Shown in pieces: positions 1 through 7,440 of a stretch of 9,220 nucleotides of DNA. Under the pieces are notes generated by a model, which was not told the origin of the DNA, did not search any database, and worked only from the letters and a program-made list of their open reading frames with translations. Source of the DNA: CAWBNS01 sp964445105 (lineage in GTDB: Bacteria; Chlamydiota; Chlamydiia; Chlamydiales; JAJFMA01). Where the stretch lies: NCBI GenBank assembly GCA_964445105.1, contig CAYUJS010000061.1:1-9220 (forward strand). The letters run 5' to 3'. Numbering within the stretch: the first letter of the stretch is position 1; every line of letters starts with the position of its first letter. A program made the position numbers and the translations under genes.

Positions 1-340
1 GGCACGCATCTTCGCAATAGCCACAGAAAATGCAGCGCAGCATATTGACTTGAAAATCGCTGGCATAGCGCTCCCCATGCGAGTGAGGCGCCTCAGGGTT
101 GTTTTGTGCAGGTTTTACATAGATCGCTTGCGACGGACAGACAATCGCGCACAGTTCGCACCCTACGCAGCGCTCTTTGCCATCCTCCCATTTGGTGAGA
201 TGGTGGCGGCCGCGCGATCGTACGGGTAGTTTGCGTTTTTCCTCGGGGTAACGCATCGTGGTAGGTTTTTTGAAGGCATACTTCAAAACAATCCACAAAC
301 CCGCAATAACAGACCAGGCTCTTTTTATCTGAAGTTTCAT
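1..340 (-). CDS. nuoI: NADH-quinone oxidoreductase subunit I (NuoI), N-terminal part, cut by window edge
   Basis: This is the peripheral-arm subunit that carries two [4Fe-4S] clusters (N6a and N6b) and relays electrons from NuoG towards cluster N2 in NuoB. I translated it directly from the minus strand. The ATG is at 340-338, one base after the nuoH stop, and the frame is open to the window edge, giving 113 complete codons. It opens with a hydrophobic, amphipathic N-terminal stretch (about residues 8-23). The first cluster motif CxxCxxCxxxCP follows at C58, C61, C64 and C68. The second motif begins at C103, C106 and C109, and C113 is the last full codon; the next codon starts with C, as expected for the usual proline. 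The linker between the motifs (residues 70-102) is of the longer, charged type seen outside enterobacteria. The ribosome site is weak and coupling to nuoH is likely. Family assignment is secure; the C-terminal part is not visible. Confidence 0.96.
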   Translation of the reverse strand, partial: MKLQIKRAWSVIAGLWIVLKYAFKKPTTMRYPEEKRKLPVRSRGRHHLTKWEDGKERCVGCELCAIVCPSQAIYVKPAQNNPEAPHSHGERYASDFQVNMLRCIFCGYCEDAC

Positions 341-341
341 T

Positions 342-1313
342 TCACACCAGGGTAAAGTAAGCAGTTACTATCAGATTGAGAGTTGCTAGCGGAAGCAAGA
401 CTTTCCAACCAAAATTCATGAGCTGATCGTAGCGAAAACGGGCCATGGTGGCGCGTACCCACATAAAGAAGAACACAAAAACCGCCACTTTCATGAGGAA
501 CCAGAGCAGGGGGATCTCACCCGGCCCGAGCCAGCCCCCTAGGAAGAGCGTTACGGCGATGGAGGAGACTGCCAAGATATTGATGTATTCGCCCAAGAAA
601 AAGATGGCAAATTTTAGGCCACCGTACTCGGTGTGGTAGCCTCCGGTTAGTTCTTGTTCGGCTTCTGGCAAATCGAAGGGTGCGCGGTTGGTTTCGGCAA
701 AAGAGGTGATGAGGTAGATGAGAAAGCTGATGGGATTCGTCCAGATGAACCAGTGTGCGCGCTGTGCCTCGACAATCTCTGAAAGGCTTAGGGTGCCCGC
801 CGCGAGCACTACCGTCAGTAAAGAAAGGCCCATAGGTACCTCGTAGCTGATTAACTGTGCAGTGCCCCGCAGACCGCCCAAGAGTGAGTAGCGATTATTG
901 GAAGACCAACCGCCTAAGACAACTCCGTAGACCGCTAGCGAAGAAAAAGCTAAGAGGAAGACGATGCCTGCATTTACATCGGCGATCTGTAGGCTAACCT
1001 CTTGTCCAAAAATATGCACAGGCGGCCCAAATGGGATCAGCACAAAGATAAATAGCGCAATAAAGAGTGAGATACCTGGCGCGAGCCAGTAGGTAAAGCG
1101 CTCTACACCGGCCGGCTGAAAGCGCTCTTTGTTGACGAGCTTAATGCCGTCTGCAATAGGCTGCAGCAGCCCCCATGGCCCCACGCGGTTTGGACCGAGG
1201 CGCAATTGCATGCGCGCCATCAACACCCGCTCGAGCAGGGTCATGTAGGCGGCAAAGCCCATTAAGATGAGGATGACAATTAGCCCTTTTAGGAGTACTC
1301 CAAGCATAATCAC
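342..1313 (-). CDS. nuoH: NADH-quinone oxidoreductase subunit H (NuoH)
   Basis: NuoH (ND1) is the membrane subunit at the foot of the connecting arm and forms much of the quinone-access chamber. The 323-residue product is the normal length for the family, with about eight hydrophobic segments (roughly 4-26, 76-94, 112-133, 158-180, 188-206, 236-260, 268-289 and 300-321). Conserved cytoplasmic loops are clear: LGPNRVGPWGLLQPIADGIK at 39-58, and the acidic AETNRAPFDLPEAEQEL loop at 206-222 that contacts the quinone channel. The start is GTG at 1313-1311, chosen because GGAGGT lies six bases upstream; ATG at codon 3 would be 12 bases from it. The start overlaps the nuoG stop as GTGA, so translation is probably coupled to nuoG. 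No sign of damage. Assignment rests on direct motif recognition. Confidence 0.97.
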   Translation of the reverse strand: MIMLGVLLKGLIVILILMGFAAYMTLLERVLMARMQLRLGPNRVGPWGLLQPIADGIKLVNKERFQPAGVERFTYWLAPGISLFIALFIFVLIPFGPPVHIFGQEVSLQIADVNAGIVFLLAFSSLAVYGVVLGGWSSNNRYSLLGGLRGTAQLISYEVPMGLSLLTVVLAAGTLSLSEIVEAQRAHWFIWTNPISFLIYLITSFAETNRAPFDLPEAEQELTGGYHTEYGGLKFAIFFLGEYINILAVSSIAVTLFLGGWLGPGEIPLLWFLMKVAVFVFFFMWVRATMARFRYDQLMNFGWKVLLPLATLNLIVTAYFTLV

Positions 1314-3517
1314 TTGCGCACCTCCACAGCAAAGCCGTTGATTAAGTTATCACTCAGCTTGTGAACAGGGATTTCTGCAAATCCGAGGGGCAGTACAATT
1401 GTGCCGCTGGCGATTTTGAAGTCTAACTTGACTTTACCTGTGATGGAATTGCCTTTGGCCGACAGAGTGGCGATGTCGCCATCGTTCAATCCTCGTTTTA
1501 ATCCATCCGTGGGGTGTAGCCGGATGCGCGGCTCTTTGGTTGTTTGGGAGAGGTGTGAGTTGCGTTGCATGCGTTCTCCGCCATCAAAAAGCGCCGAGGC
1601 AAAGGTAACGGCTAACGAACCGCTTTGCGCAGTCTGTGGTTCAAGAGAAGGTTCAATTTTTTCCGGCCTAACAATCTTGAAATGAGCCGGCTTGCGCTCT
1701 GTTATCGTGAAGTTTAATTTTTGAGCAAGACGCTGAAAAATTTCCGCATCGCTGAGCAGGTTAGCTGGATGGGCTTTTCCGGGATGCAGCTTTTGTAAGT
1801 GGCCTTCGATATTGATGAATGAGCCCTCTTTTTCGACGAAGCAGAGGGCAGGCAGGACGACATCGGCTGCGCGCGCAGTCTGAGTGAGAAAGAGCTCCTG
1901 GACAACCAGGAAACCGAGCTGAGCAGGTAGACGCTTGGGGCTAGCTCCCACGACATACAGCAAGTCCCATGAGGGTGCCTCAAGGACCTGTAGAATGCTT
2001 AGGCCTGGTTGAGAGCCGACCTCAGGGTGCATGCCCGCCAGCCTGGCGCCGATGCTATTTTCGCGACCTTCCATGATGTTGAGGGGGATGTTAAGTTTTT
2101 TTAGCTCGGCCAAAATGGTACGGCGATGGGGCGAAGAGAGGTATTGGGAACCGACAAAGATAGCGCCTTTTGCGCTCGGCAAAGCGCTGAGCTGCTGTTT
2201 CAACATTGCTAATTCTTGGCCGGGCGCGTGCAGCACGGTCTTATCGATTAGGTGCGTCACCTCGGGGGCATAATGACCGATGAAAGTGATCTTAGCACCG
2301 CGGTTGATGGCCTGCTTGAGGCGCAACCAGATGATGGGGAACTCTTCGGTGATGTCTAGGCCCAGCAGAAAGGCAAATGAGAGATCTTCACATTCGCCGA
2401 TAGGTATTTCCATACCTGGCGGTAGTCCTTCGTCAGCTAGGGAAAAGATGGGCTGGCCGATGCGATGGTCGACGTTGTGGCTGCCGAGCCCTTCGCGCAT
2501 GAGGGATTGCAAAAGGAAGCTTTCCTCCACCGTGAGGTTATTTCCGCCCCAGGCTGCCGCGGTTTGGGCCTGTCGCATTTTTTCGGCCACTAGCGTGAGC
2601 GCTTGTTCCCACGTGGCCGGCTCGAGATTGCCCGCACGCCGAATAAGCGGATGCTGAAGACGATCGGGATGAGAGGAAAATTCGTACCCAAACCAGCCTT
2701 TGTCGCACAACCAGACATCGTTGACCGCTTTGTTTTCACAGGAGCGCGTGCGTACGATTTCGCCATCGCGCTCGTCAAGCGTCATGCTACATCCCAACGG
2801 GCACAGCGGGCAGGTTGTTTGCGTGGGCTTGTTATCCCAAGGGCGTGCGCGAAATCGGTAAACGCTACTTGTCAACGCACCTACTGGGCAGATCATGATG
2901 GTGTTGCCGATGAATTTGGAGTTTACCGGTCCGCCATCAGGCGTACCCACTTCGGTCTTGAATCCCCGTTCAACAAACTCTAGGGCGTGATCCCCCGCAA
3001 CGAGGTCACCGAAACGCGTGCAACGCGCGCATACGATGCAGCGTTCCCTATCTAATGTCAGTACAGGCCCCAGAGGCACTTGTTTTTTAAAGTGCCGTTT
3101 TTCTTCATAAAAACGGCTTTTACCCGATCCACATTTGACGGTTTGGTCCTGTAGAGGGCATTCGCCCCCGCGGTCGCAAATGGGGCAGTCGAGCGGGTGG
3201 TTGAGCAGAAGAAATTCTAAAATACCTTCACGGCCCTTTACCGCGCTTTCTGCTTGTGTGTGCACGACCATGCCTTCAGCAGCTTCAAGTGTGCATGACG
3301 TTTGCAGTTTTGGCATCTTGTCTACTTCTACCAGACACATGCGGCAAGCGCCAAAGGGAGGCATACGATCGTGATAGCAAAAAATGGGGATGTCGATCTT
3401 AAGATCTTTAGCCGCATTATAAATGGTTGTGCCCTTGGGCACGGTAACGCTTTGACCATCGAGGGTGAAGGTTATTGCGCAGGATTCAGCAGAGTTGTTG
3501 GGCAAGTCATTCTTCAT
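1310..3517 (-). CDS. nuoG: NADH-quinone oxidoreductase subunit G (NuoG), with N7 cluster motif
   Basis: NuoG is the largest peripheral subunit and carries the Fe-S chain between NuoF and NuoI. In the 735-residue product the ferredoxin-like N-terminus gives [2Fe-2S] N1b (C47, C58, C61, C75). N5 follows with its His ligand (H107, C111, C114, C120), then N4 (C160, C163, C166, C210). The molybdopterin-oxidoreductase-like domain begins with CxxCxxxC and a distant Cys (C236, C239, C243, C271). This is the N7 ligand set, with the same 3-4-28 spacing I recall for E. coli NuoG. The C-terminus (about 635-720) resembles a molybdopterin-dinucleotide-binding fold; in complex I no Mo cofactor is used. It is shorter than the roughly 900-residue E. 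coli protein. ATG at 3517 has AGGA seven bases upstream. It follows nuoF after a 51-base gap, the largest in the visible operon, and overlaps nuoH by four bases. Confidence 0.97.
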   Translation of the reverse strand: MKNDLPNNSAESCAITFTLDGQSVTVPKGTTIYNAAKDLKIDIPIFCYHDRMPPFGACRMCLVEVDKMPKLQTSCTLEAAEGMVVHTQAESAVKGREGILEFLLLNHPLDCPICDRGGECPLQDQTVKCGSGKSRFYEEKRHFKKQVPLGPVLTLDRERCIVCARCTRFGDLVAGDHALEFVERGFKTEVGTPDGGPVNSKFIGNTIMICPVGALTSSVYRFRARPWDNKPTQTTCPLCPLGCSMTLDERDGEIVRTRSCENKAVNDVWLCDKGWFGYEFSSHPDRLQHPLIRRAGNLEPATWEQALTLVAEKMRQAQTAAAWGGNNLTVEESFLLQSLMREGLGSHNVDHRIGQPIFSLADEGLPPGMEIPIGECEDLSFAFLLGLDITEEFPIIWLRLKQAINRGAKITFIGHYAPEVTHLIDKTVLHAPGQELAMLKQQLSALPSAKGAIFVGSQYLSSPHRRTILAELKKLNIPLNIMEGRENSIGARLAGMHPEVGSQPGLSILQVLEAPSWDLLYVVGASPKRLPAQLGFLVVQELFLTQTARAADVVLPALCFVEKEGSFINIEGHLQKLHPGKAHPANLLSDAEIFQRLAQKLNFTITERKPAHFKIVRPEKIEPSLEPQTAQSGSLAVTFASALFDGGERMQRNSHLSQTTKEPRIRLHPTDGLKRGLNDGDIATLSAKGNSITGKVKLDFKIASGTIVLPLGFAEIPVHKLSDNLINGFAVEVRK
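1320..1325 (-). promoter_or_regulatory. Ribosome binding site fixing the nuoH GTG start
   Basis: GGAGGT on the minus strand lies six bases before GTG 1313, inside the end of nuoG. It decides for the GTG over the ATG two codons later. Confidence 0.65.
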
Positions 3518-3526
3518 GCAGCTTTC

Positions 3527-3539
3527 CTAACAAGGTTAG
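3527..3539 (-). repeat. Short inverted repeat in the nuoF-nuoG gap
   Basis: CTAAC / GTTAG form a perfect five-base-pair arm around a three-base loop, in the only sizeable gap of the operon. Its 3' arm on the transcript overlaps the first bases of the nuoG ribosome site (AGGA, 3528-3525). No T-run follows, so it is not a terminator. It may be chance. Confidence 0.3.
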
Positions 3540-3568
3540 ATGTCCAGGCCACTGATTCAGCATCCTCA

Positions 3569-4828
3569 TTAAACATAAGGGTAGGCCACCTTCGGTTTGG
3601 GTTGTCCCTCCGCGTTTGGATTCAGGAGGATGTAGCTTTCAAATTCACTGCGAAAGTGCTTTAGCGCACTGATAACGGGCGGGGCAGCGCCGACGGCCAG
3701 AGCACAGAAGGAGTTGGCAGCCATTTCATGACACACTTGCTCGATGGTTTCTAGGTCGCCATAGGTACCTCCACCATTTTCGATGCGCGTCAGCATCTGC
3801 GTGACCCAGCGGGTGCCCTCCCGGCAGGGGGTGCATTTTCCGCACGATTCGTTTTGATAGAACTGCATGAGGCGGTTGGCTACCTTGACCATGTCGGCCG
3901 AGTCATCCATGACGATAATAGAGGCTGTTCCCAAAGTAGTTTGGTAGGCAGCTAGCGAATCGAAATCCATAGCCGCATCGAGGTCTGTGAGGAGCGAGCA
4001 GGATGACCCACCGGGATAGCAAGCCTTGAAGGTGCGGTCCGGTAGCATGCCGCCTGCGTTGTCTAAAACTTCGCGTAAAGAGACACCGAGGGCAAATTCA
4101 TAACAGCCCGGTTTTTGGACATGGCCACTCACCTGAAAGATTTTTGTGCCGTTATTTTTTGGTTTCCCAATTTTTTGGTACCATTCGACGCCCTGGTTGA
4201 CGATGTGCACGACGTTGCACAAGGTTTCGACGTTATTGACGACTGTGGGTTTGCCATACAAGCCTGCCACCGCAGGGAAAGGCGGTTTAAGGCGAGGTGT
4301 AGCACGTAGCCCTTCTAGGGAGTTGAGCAGAGCGGTCTCCTCACCAGCGATGTAAGCGCCGGCGCCTGGGTGGACAATGATGTCTAAGGCCCCTAGGTAG
4401 CTTTTGGCTTGCTCGACGGCTCTTTGAAGAATTTTGAAGCCTTCAAAGAACTCTCCACGGCAGTAGACGAACGCTTTTTCTGCGCCGATGGCGTAGCTGG
4501 CGAGAATAATGCCTTCGATCAACTGGTGGGGATCGCGTTCGATGATGAGGCGGTCTTTAAAGGTGCCAGGCTCGCTTTCGTCGCAGTTGCAGACAAGGTA
4601 GCGTGGGGAAATCGTCTGCGGTACGAAACTCCATTTATTACCGGTTGGAAAGCCCGCTCCGCCTCGGCCACGCAATCCCGATTGCTTGACCATATCGATC
4701 AGCGCAGCTGGCGTTATATTGGGGATGGCTTTGCGGATAGCTTGGTAGCCGCCATTTTTTTCATAAGTGGCGATGTTGACCTGGTCATCATCGTCCATAT
4801 GGGCCATCAATATGCGTTGTTCAGGCAC
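3569..4828 (-). CDS. nuoF: NADH-quinone oxidoreductase subunit F (NuoF), NADH- and FMN-binding
   Basis: NuoF is the entry point of complex I: it binds NADH, takes a hydride onto FMN and passes electrons to [4Fe-4S] cluster N3. The 419-residue product has the FMN-site glycine-rich loop GLRGRGGAGFPTGNKW (51-66), the CNCDESEPGTFKDR block (80-93) and the second glycine-rich block GAGAYIAGEETALLNSLEG (155-173). The N3 ligands are CxxCxxC at C329, C332 and C335 plus C375. Length is typical of non-enterobacterial NuoF. The start is GTG at 4828-4826, supported by AGGAG seven bases upstream and by an N-terminus of normal length. It overlaps the end of nuoE by eight bases, so its ribosome site lies inside nuoE. 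All key residues are present and I see no damage. Confidence 0.97.
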   Translation of the reverse strand: MPEQRILMAHMDDDDQVNIATYEKNGGYQAIRKAIPNITPAALIDMVKQSGLRGRGGAGFPTGNKWSFVPQTISPRYLVCNCDESEPGTFKDRLIIERDPHQLIEGIILASYAIGAEKAFVYCRGEFFEGFKILQRAVEQAKSYLGALDIIVHPGAGAYIAGEETALLNSLEGLRATPRLKPPFPAVAGLYGKPTVVNNVETLCNVVHIVNQGVEWYQKIGKPKNNGTKIFQVSGHVQKPGCYEFALGVSLREVLDNAGGMLPDRTFKACYPGGSSCSLLTDLDAAMDFDSLAAYQTTLGTASIIVMDDSADMVKVANRLMQFYQNESCGKCTPCREGTRWVTQMLTRIENGGGTYGDLETIEQVCHEMAANSFCALAVGAAPPVISALKHFRSEFESYILLNPNAEGQPKPKVAYPYV

Positions 4829-5294
4829 GGGTAGTCTCCTGCTGCAAGATGCTATCCAAATCGCTCAAAGCGACAGGCCCTACTACTTTTTCGTCCACCA
4901 GCATCATGGGGGCCCTATCGCATGCGGCTAGGCATTCCGAGGGAATGACGGTGAACTGCCCATCTGGGGTAGTTTCACCCGGTTTAATTTTTAGCCGCTG
5001 GCAGAGCTGGTTGAGCAATTCATCGCTCCCACGCAGCATGCAGGAAAGGTTTTTGCAGACATGTAAGACGCATTTTCCTACTGGCTTTGCGTGGAACATA
5101 TCGTAGAAGCTAACCACAGAGTTGACCTCATTGGGATCTATACTGAACAGCTCAGCTACCTCCTCCTGCACTTGCTGGGGAAGATGCCCCAATTCAGCCT
5201 GGGCTAGATGAAGCGCGGGAATGAGCGCAGAGCGCTTCTGCGGATATTTTTGTTGGAGCTCAAGGATGGCTCGGCGTGTTTCTTCGGTAAGCAT
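4821..5294 (-). CDS. nuoE: NADH-quinone oxidoreductase subunit E (NuoE), 24-kDa type
   Basis: NuoE is a thioredoxin-fold peripheral subunit that carries [2Fe-2S] cluster N1a beside the FMN of NuoF. The 157-residue product has an N-terminal helical domain (about 1-65), the family segment VNSVVSFYDMF (57-67) and the cluster motif CX4C ... CX3C at C80, C85, C121 and C125. Length matches the usual 155-170 residues. ATG at 5294 shares its A with the nuoD stop (TAATG overlap), so translation is likely coupled; a GGGAG lies rather far upstream. The next gene, nuoF, starts inside its last codons. Assignment is secure from the cysteine motif and the D-E-F gene order. Confidence 0.96.
   Translation of the reverse strand: MLTEETRRAILELQQKYPQKRSALIPALHLAQAELGHLPQQVQEEVAELFSIDPNEVNSVVSFYDMFHAKPVGKCVLHVCKNLSCMLRGSDELLNQLCQRLKIKPGETTPDGQFTVIPSECLAACDRAPMMLVDEKVVGPVALSDLDSILQQETTRA
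4836..4840 (-). promoter_or_regulatory. Ribosome binding site fixing the nuoF GTG start
   Basis: AGGAG on the minus strand lies seven bases before GTG 4828. It sits within the nuoE coding sequence and is among the strongest Shine-Dalgarno matches in the operon, in keeping with a non-ATG start. Confidence 0.65.
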
Positions 5295-6502
5295 TAGCGG
5301 TCCACATCTCCCAAAATAGGGTCTACGCTGGCGATGGCTACGACGACATCTGATAGCATATACCCGGGTAATATCTTCCGTAATACCTGCACGTGCGCGA
5401 ATGAGGGAGAGCGCACACGCAATCTGTAGGGGCGGTTACTGCCATCGCTGACCAGGTAATGGCCGATCTCGCCACGCGCCGATTCTACGCAATTATAAAT
5501 CTCCCCTGCAGGCGGATGAAAACCTTCGCTAACCAACTTGAACTGGTGAATCACCGCCTCCATACTGTGCACTAGCTCTTGCCTTGGCGGCAGCGCAGTT
5601 TTACGGTCGCTCGTAATTACAGGCCCTGGCGTCAGCTTGCGCAGTGCCTGATCGATGATAGAGAGGCTTTGCTGAAATTCATCCATGCGCACCAGGTAGC
5701 GCGCGTACGCATCGCCTTCCAGGCGGGTCGGAATTTCAAAGTGATAGTTTTCGTAACCTAGGTAGGGATAAGCCTTGCGGACATCATACGGCACGCCAGC
5801 CCCGCGTAGGACGGGTCCCGTGCAGGCGTACTGCTTGCAGGTTTGCTCATCGATTACGGCTATGCCTCTGAGGCGTTCGTACCAGATGTAGTTGTCTGTT
5901 AGAAGGCCATCGAGATCCTTAAGCGTTTTAGGAAATTCGTTAAGAAATGCCCCGCAATCATTTTCGAATTCAGGATTGAGATCTTTCGCGATGCCGCCAA
6001 TGCGCCAGAAAGAAGGAAACATGCGGGCGCCCGACAAGCCTTCAAAAAGGTCTAGAATTTTTTCCCGCTCGACCATGCAATACATGAAGATCGAGGACAT
6101 ATTGAGCTCGAGCGCACTAGTGCCAAGCCAGATGAGGTGGCTTTGGATGCGCGATAGTTCCAAGACCAGGACGCGAATGACCTGGGCGCGCTGTGGCACT
6201 TCTATATTCATCAGCCGCTCTACCGCGCCGGCATAAGCTTGCTCTTCAGAGGGGCCAGAAAGGTAGTCGATCCGATCGACGAGCGCGAATACTTGGTGAT
6301 AAGTGCGCGTTTCGCAAGTTTTTTCAATGCCGGTGTGCAGATAGCCGATGATAGGCTCGGCGGAGATCACGATTTCTCCCTCGAGGCGCAGTTTCAGCCT
6401 TAAAACGCCATGAGTGGACGGGTGCTGGGGCCCGAGGTTGAGCTCCATCAGATCGCCAGACGTAGCTAGCTCTTCAAGTTCTTTTGCGCTCAGCTTGGAC
6501 AT
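5294..6502 (-). CDS. nuoD: NADH-quinone oxidoreductase subunit D (NuoD), 49-kDa type
   Basis: NuoD is the [NiFe]-hydrogenase-large-subunit-like protein that, with NuoB, forms the quinone-reduction site. The 402-residue product has LNLGPQHPSTHGVLRL near its start (21-36), GYLHTGIEKTCE at 53-64 and a C-terminal GDVDR ending, all family hallmarks. H31 and Y80 line up with the two residues that hold the quinone head group in Thermus Nqo4 (H38 and Y87; both offset by 7). The hydrogenase Ni-Fe cysteines are absent, as expected in complex I. ATG at 6502 lies inside the end of nuoC, a 29-base overlap. nuoC and nuoD are separate genes here, unlike the fused nuoCD of E. coli. The ribosome site is weak (GGAAA), so coupling to nuoC is plausible. 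Confidence 0.97.
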   Translation of the reverse strand: MSKLSAKELEELATSGDLMELNLGPQHPSTHGVLRLKLRLEGEIVISAEPIIGYLHTGIEKTCETRTYHQVFALVDRIDYLSGPSEEQAYAGAVERLMNIEVPQRAQVIRVLVLELSRIQSHLIWLGTSALELNMSSIFMYCMVEREKILDLFEGLSGARMFPSFWRIGGIAKDLNPEFENDCGAFLNEFPKTLKDLDGLLTDNYIWYERLRGIAVIDEQTCKQYACTGPVLRGAGVPYDVRKAYPYLGYENYHFEIPTRLEGDAYARYLVRMDEFQQSLSIIDQALRKLTPGPVITSDRKTALPPRQELVHSMEAVIHQFKLVSEGFHPPAGEIYNCVESARGEIGHYLVSDGSNRPYRLRVRSPSFAHVQVLRKILPGYMLSDVVVAIASVDPILGDVDR

Positions 6503-6989
6503 AGGGAATAATTTCCGATGGGATCTTAGGTTTTACACCGTGTTTAAACTCCACGGGTACTTCGGTCAGCGGGTAATCGCGCTGTAGTGGATGCCCCTGC
6601 CAATCGTCGGGCATCAGGATGCGTTTCATGTCCAGATGGCCTTCAAAATGCACGCCAAACAGATCGTACAGTTCTCGTTCATACCAGTTGGCTCCTTCCC
6701 AGATATCTGTCACTGAAGAGACCGCCTCGCCACGTGCTGCATAGACCATGATGCGCAGTCTTTCCATAGTGGCGGGGTTATGCAGCCAATAGACAATTTT
6801 CGTACGCACTTCTGGCTGCAGATAATCGACCCCGGTGAGGTCCATGAGCACCTGATAGAAGGGCTGCAGGTATTGCAGGAATTTTTTTAGGTCAGTAATA
6901 GTGACCTGCAAAGTTCTTTGATTGTAGAGAAAGGTCTCTGCCACAATGGCGCCTGGGTGGTCAGCTCTAAATTGTTCAACAAGGTGCAT
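6474..6989 (-). CDS. nuoC: NADH-quinone oxidoreductase subunit C (NuoC), 30-kDa type
   Basis: NuoC is a peripheral, cofactor-free subunit that braces NuoD and NuoB in the connecting arm. The 171-residue product has the family signature around 104-141: ERELYDLFGVHFEGH, then MKRILMPDDWQGHPLQRDYP. I start it at the ATG at 6989-6987, with a purine-rich AAGAAGA about six bases upstream. The open frame extends further upstream to 7124, but that part is only the nuoB coding sequence read out of frame and has no NuoC character. It overlaps nuoB by 14 bases and nuoD by 29. It is not fused to nuoD. It is intact and of normal length for a stand-alone NuoC. Confidence 0.95.
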   Translation of the reverse strand: MHLVEQFRADHPGAIVAETFLYNQRTLQVTITDLKKFLQYLQPFYQVLMDLTGVDYLQPEVRTKIVYWLHNPATMERLRIMVYAARGEAVSSVTDIWEGANWYERELYDLFGVHFEGHLDMKRILMPDDWQGHPLQRDYPLTEVPVEFKHGVKPKIPSEIIPYVQAERKRT

Positions 6990-7440
6990 GGCGGATCTTC
7001 TTTTGCAGTGTGATGAGGCCATGGAGAAGCGCCTCTGGGCGGGGCGGGCACCCAGCGATGTAAACATCGACGGGGACAAGTTTGTCAACCGGTACGACAG
7101 CGTAGTTATTGAATACGCCTCCACAAGAAGCGCAGTCGCCCATAGAGATGACCCATTTTGGATCGAGCATCTGGTCGTAGACGGTCTGTAACACAGGCGC
7201 CATTTTTTGACTGACGCGCCCGGCTACAATCATGACATCGCTTTGGCGCGGTGAGGCGCGGTAGACCTCCATGCCAAAGCGCGCCATGTCGTAGCGACTT
7301 GAGGCGGTGGACATCATCTCAATAGCGCAGCACGCTAAGCCAAATTGAGCGGGCCAGAGGGAATTTTCCTGTGCCCATTTGATGAGTTCACCTATAGGCC
7401 CATACAGGAATGGCGTTTTTTCCTTAGGCGTCATTCCCAT
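6976..7440 (-). CDS. nuoB: NADH-quinone oxidoreductase subunit B (NuoB), N2 cluster subunit
   Basis: NuoB holds [4Fe-4S] cluster N2, the last centre before quinone, at the junction with NuoD. The 154-residue product shows the unusual tandem-cysteine ligand pair in GLACCAIEMM (C37, C38) plus C103 in MGDCASCGG and C131 in AGCPPRPE. C106 is an additional cysteine three residues after a ligand, where many homologues have Ser, Asn or Gly. I choose ATG at 7440-7438 because GGGAGG lies six bases upstream. A GTG at 7461 would place that ribosome site inside the gene, and ATG at 7434 is 12 bases from it. It overlaps the end of nuoA by 10 bases and nuoC by 14. The segment after NNYAVV is shorter than the usual VQGVD form (PVDK at 117-120). 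Confidence 0.96.
   Translation of the reverse strand: MGMTPKEKTPFLYGPIGELIKWAQENSLWPAQFGLACCAIEMMSTASSRYDMARFGMEVYRASPRQSDVMIVAGRVSQKMAPVLQTVYDQMLDPKWVISMGDCASCGGVFNNYAVVPVDKLVPVDVYIAGCPPRPEALLHGLITLQKKIRHAPC

Noticed and set aside
2603..2983. A 126-codon plus-strand open frame, and similar ones at 2280-2657 and 3302-3664.
   Set aside because: All lie opposite nuoG or nuoF; their translations are low-information products of the conserved strand.
4409..4834. A 141-codon plus-strand open frame.
   Set aside because: It lies antisense to the conserved nuoF coding sequence, and its translation shows no family features.
6990..7124. A longer nuoC reading frame with 45 additional N-terminal residues.
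   Set aside because: The extension is nuoB coding sequence read out of frame, lacks NuoC similarity, and the family N-terminus fits the ATG at 6989.
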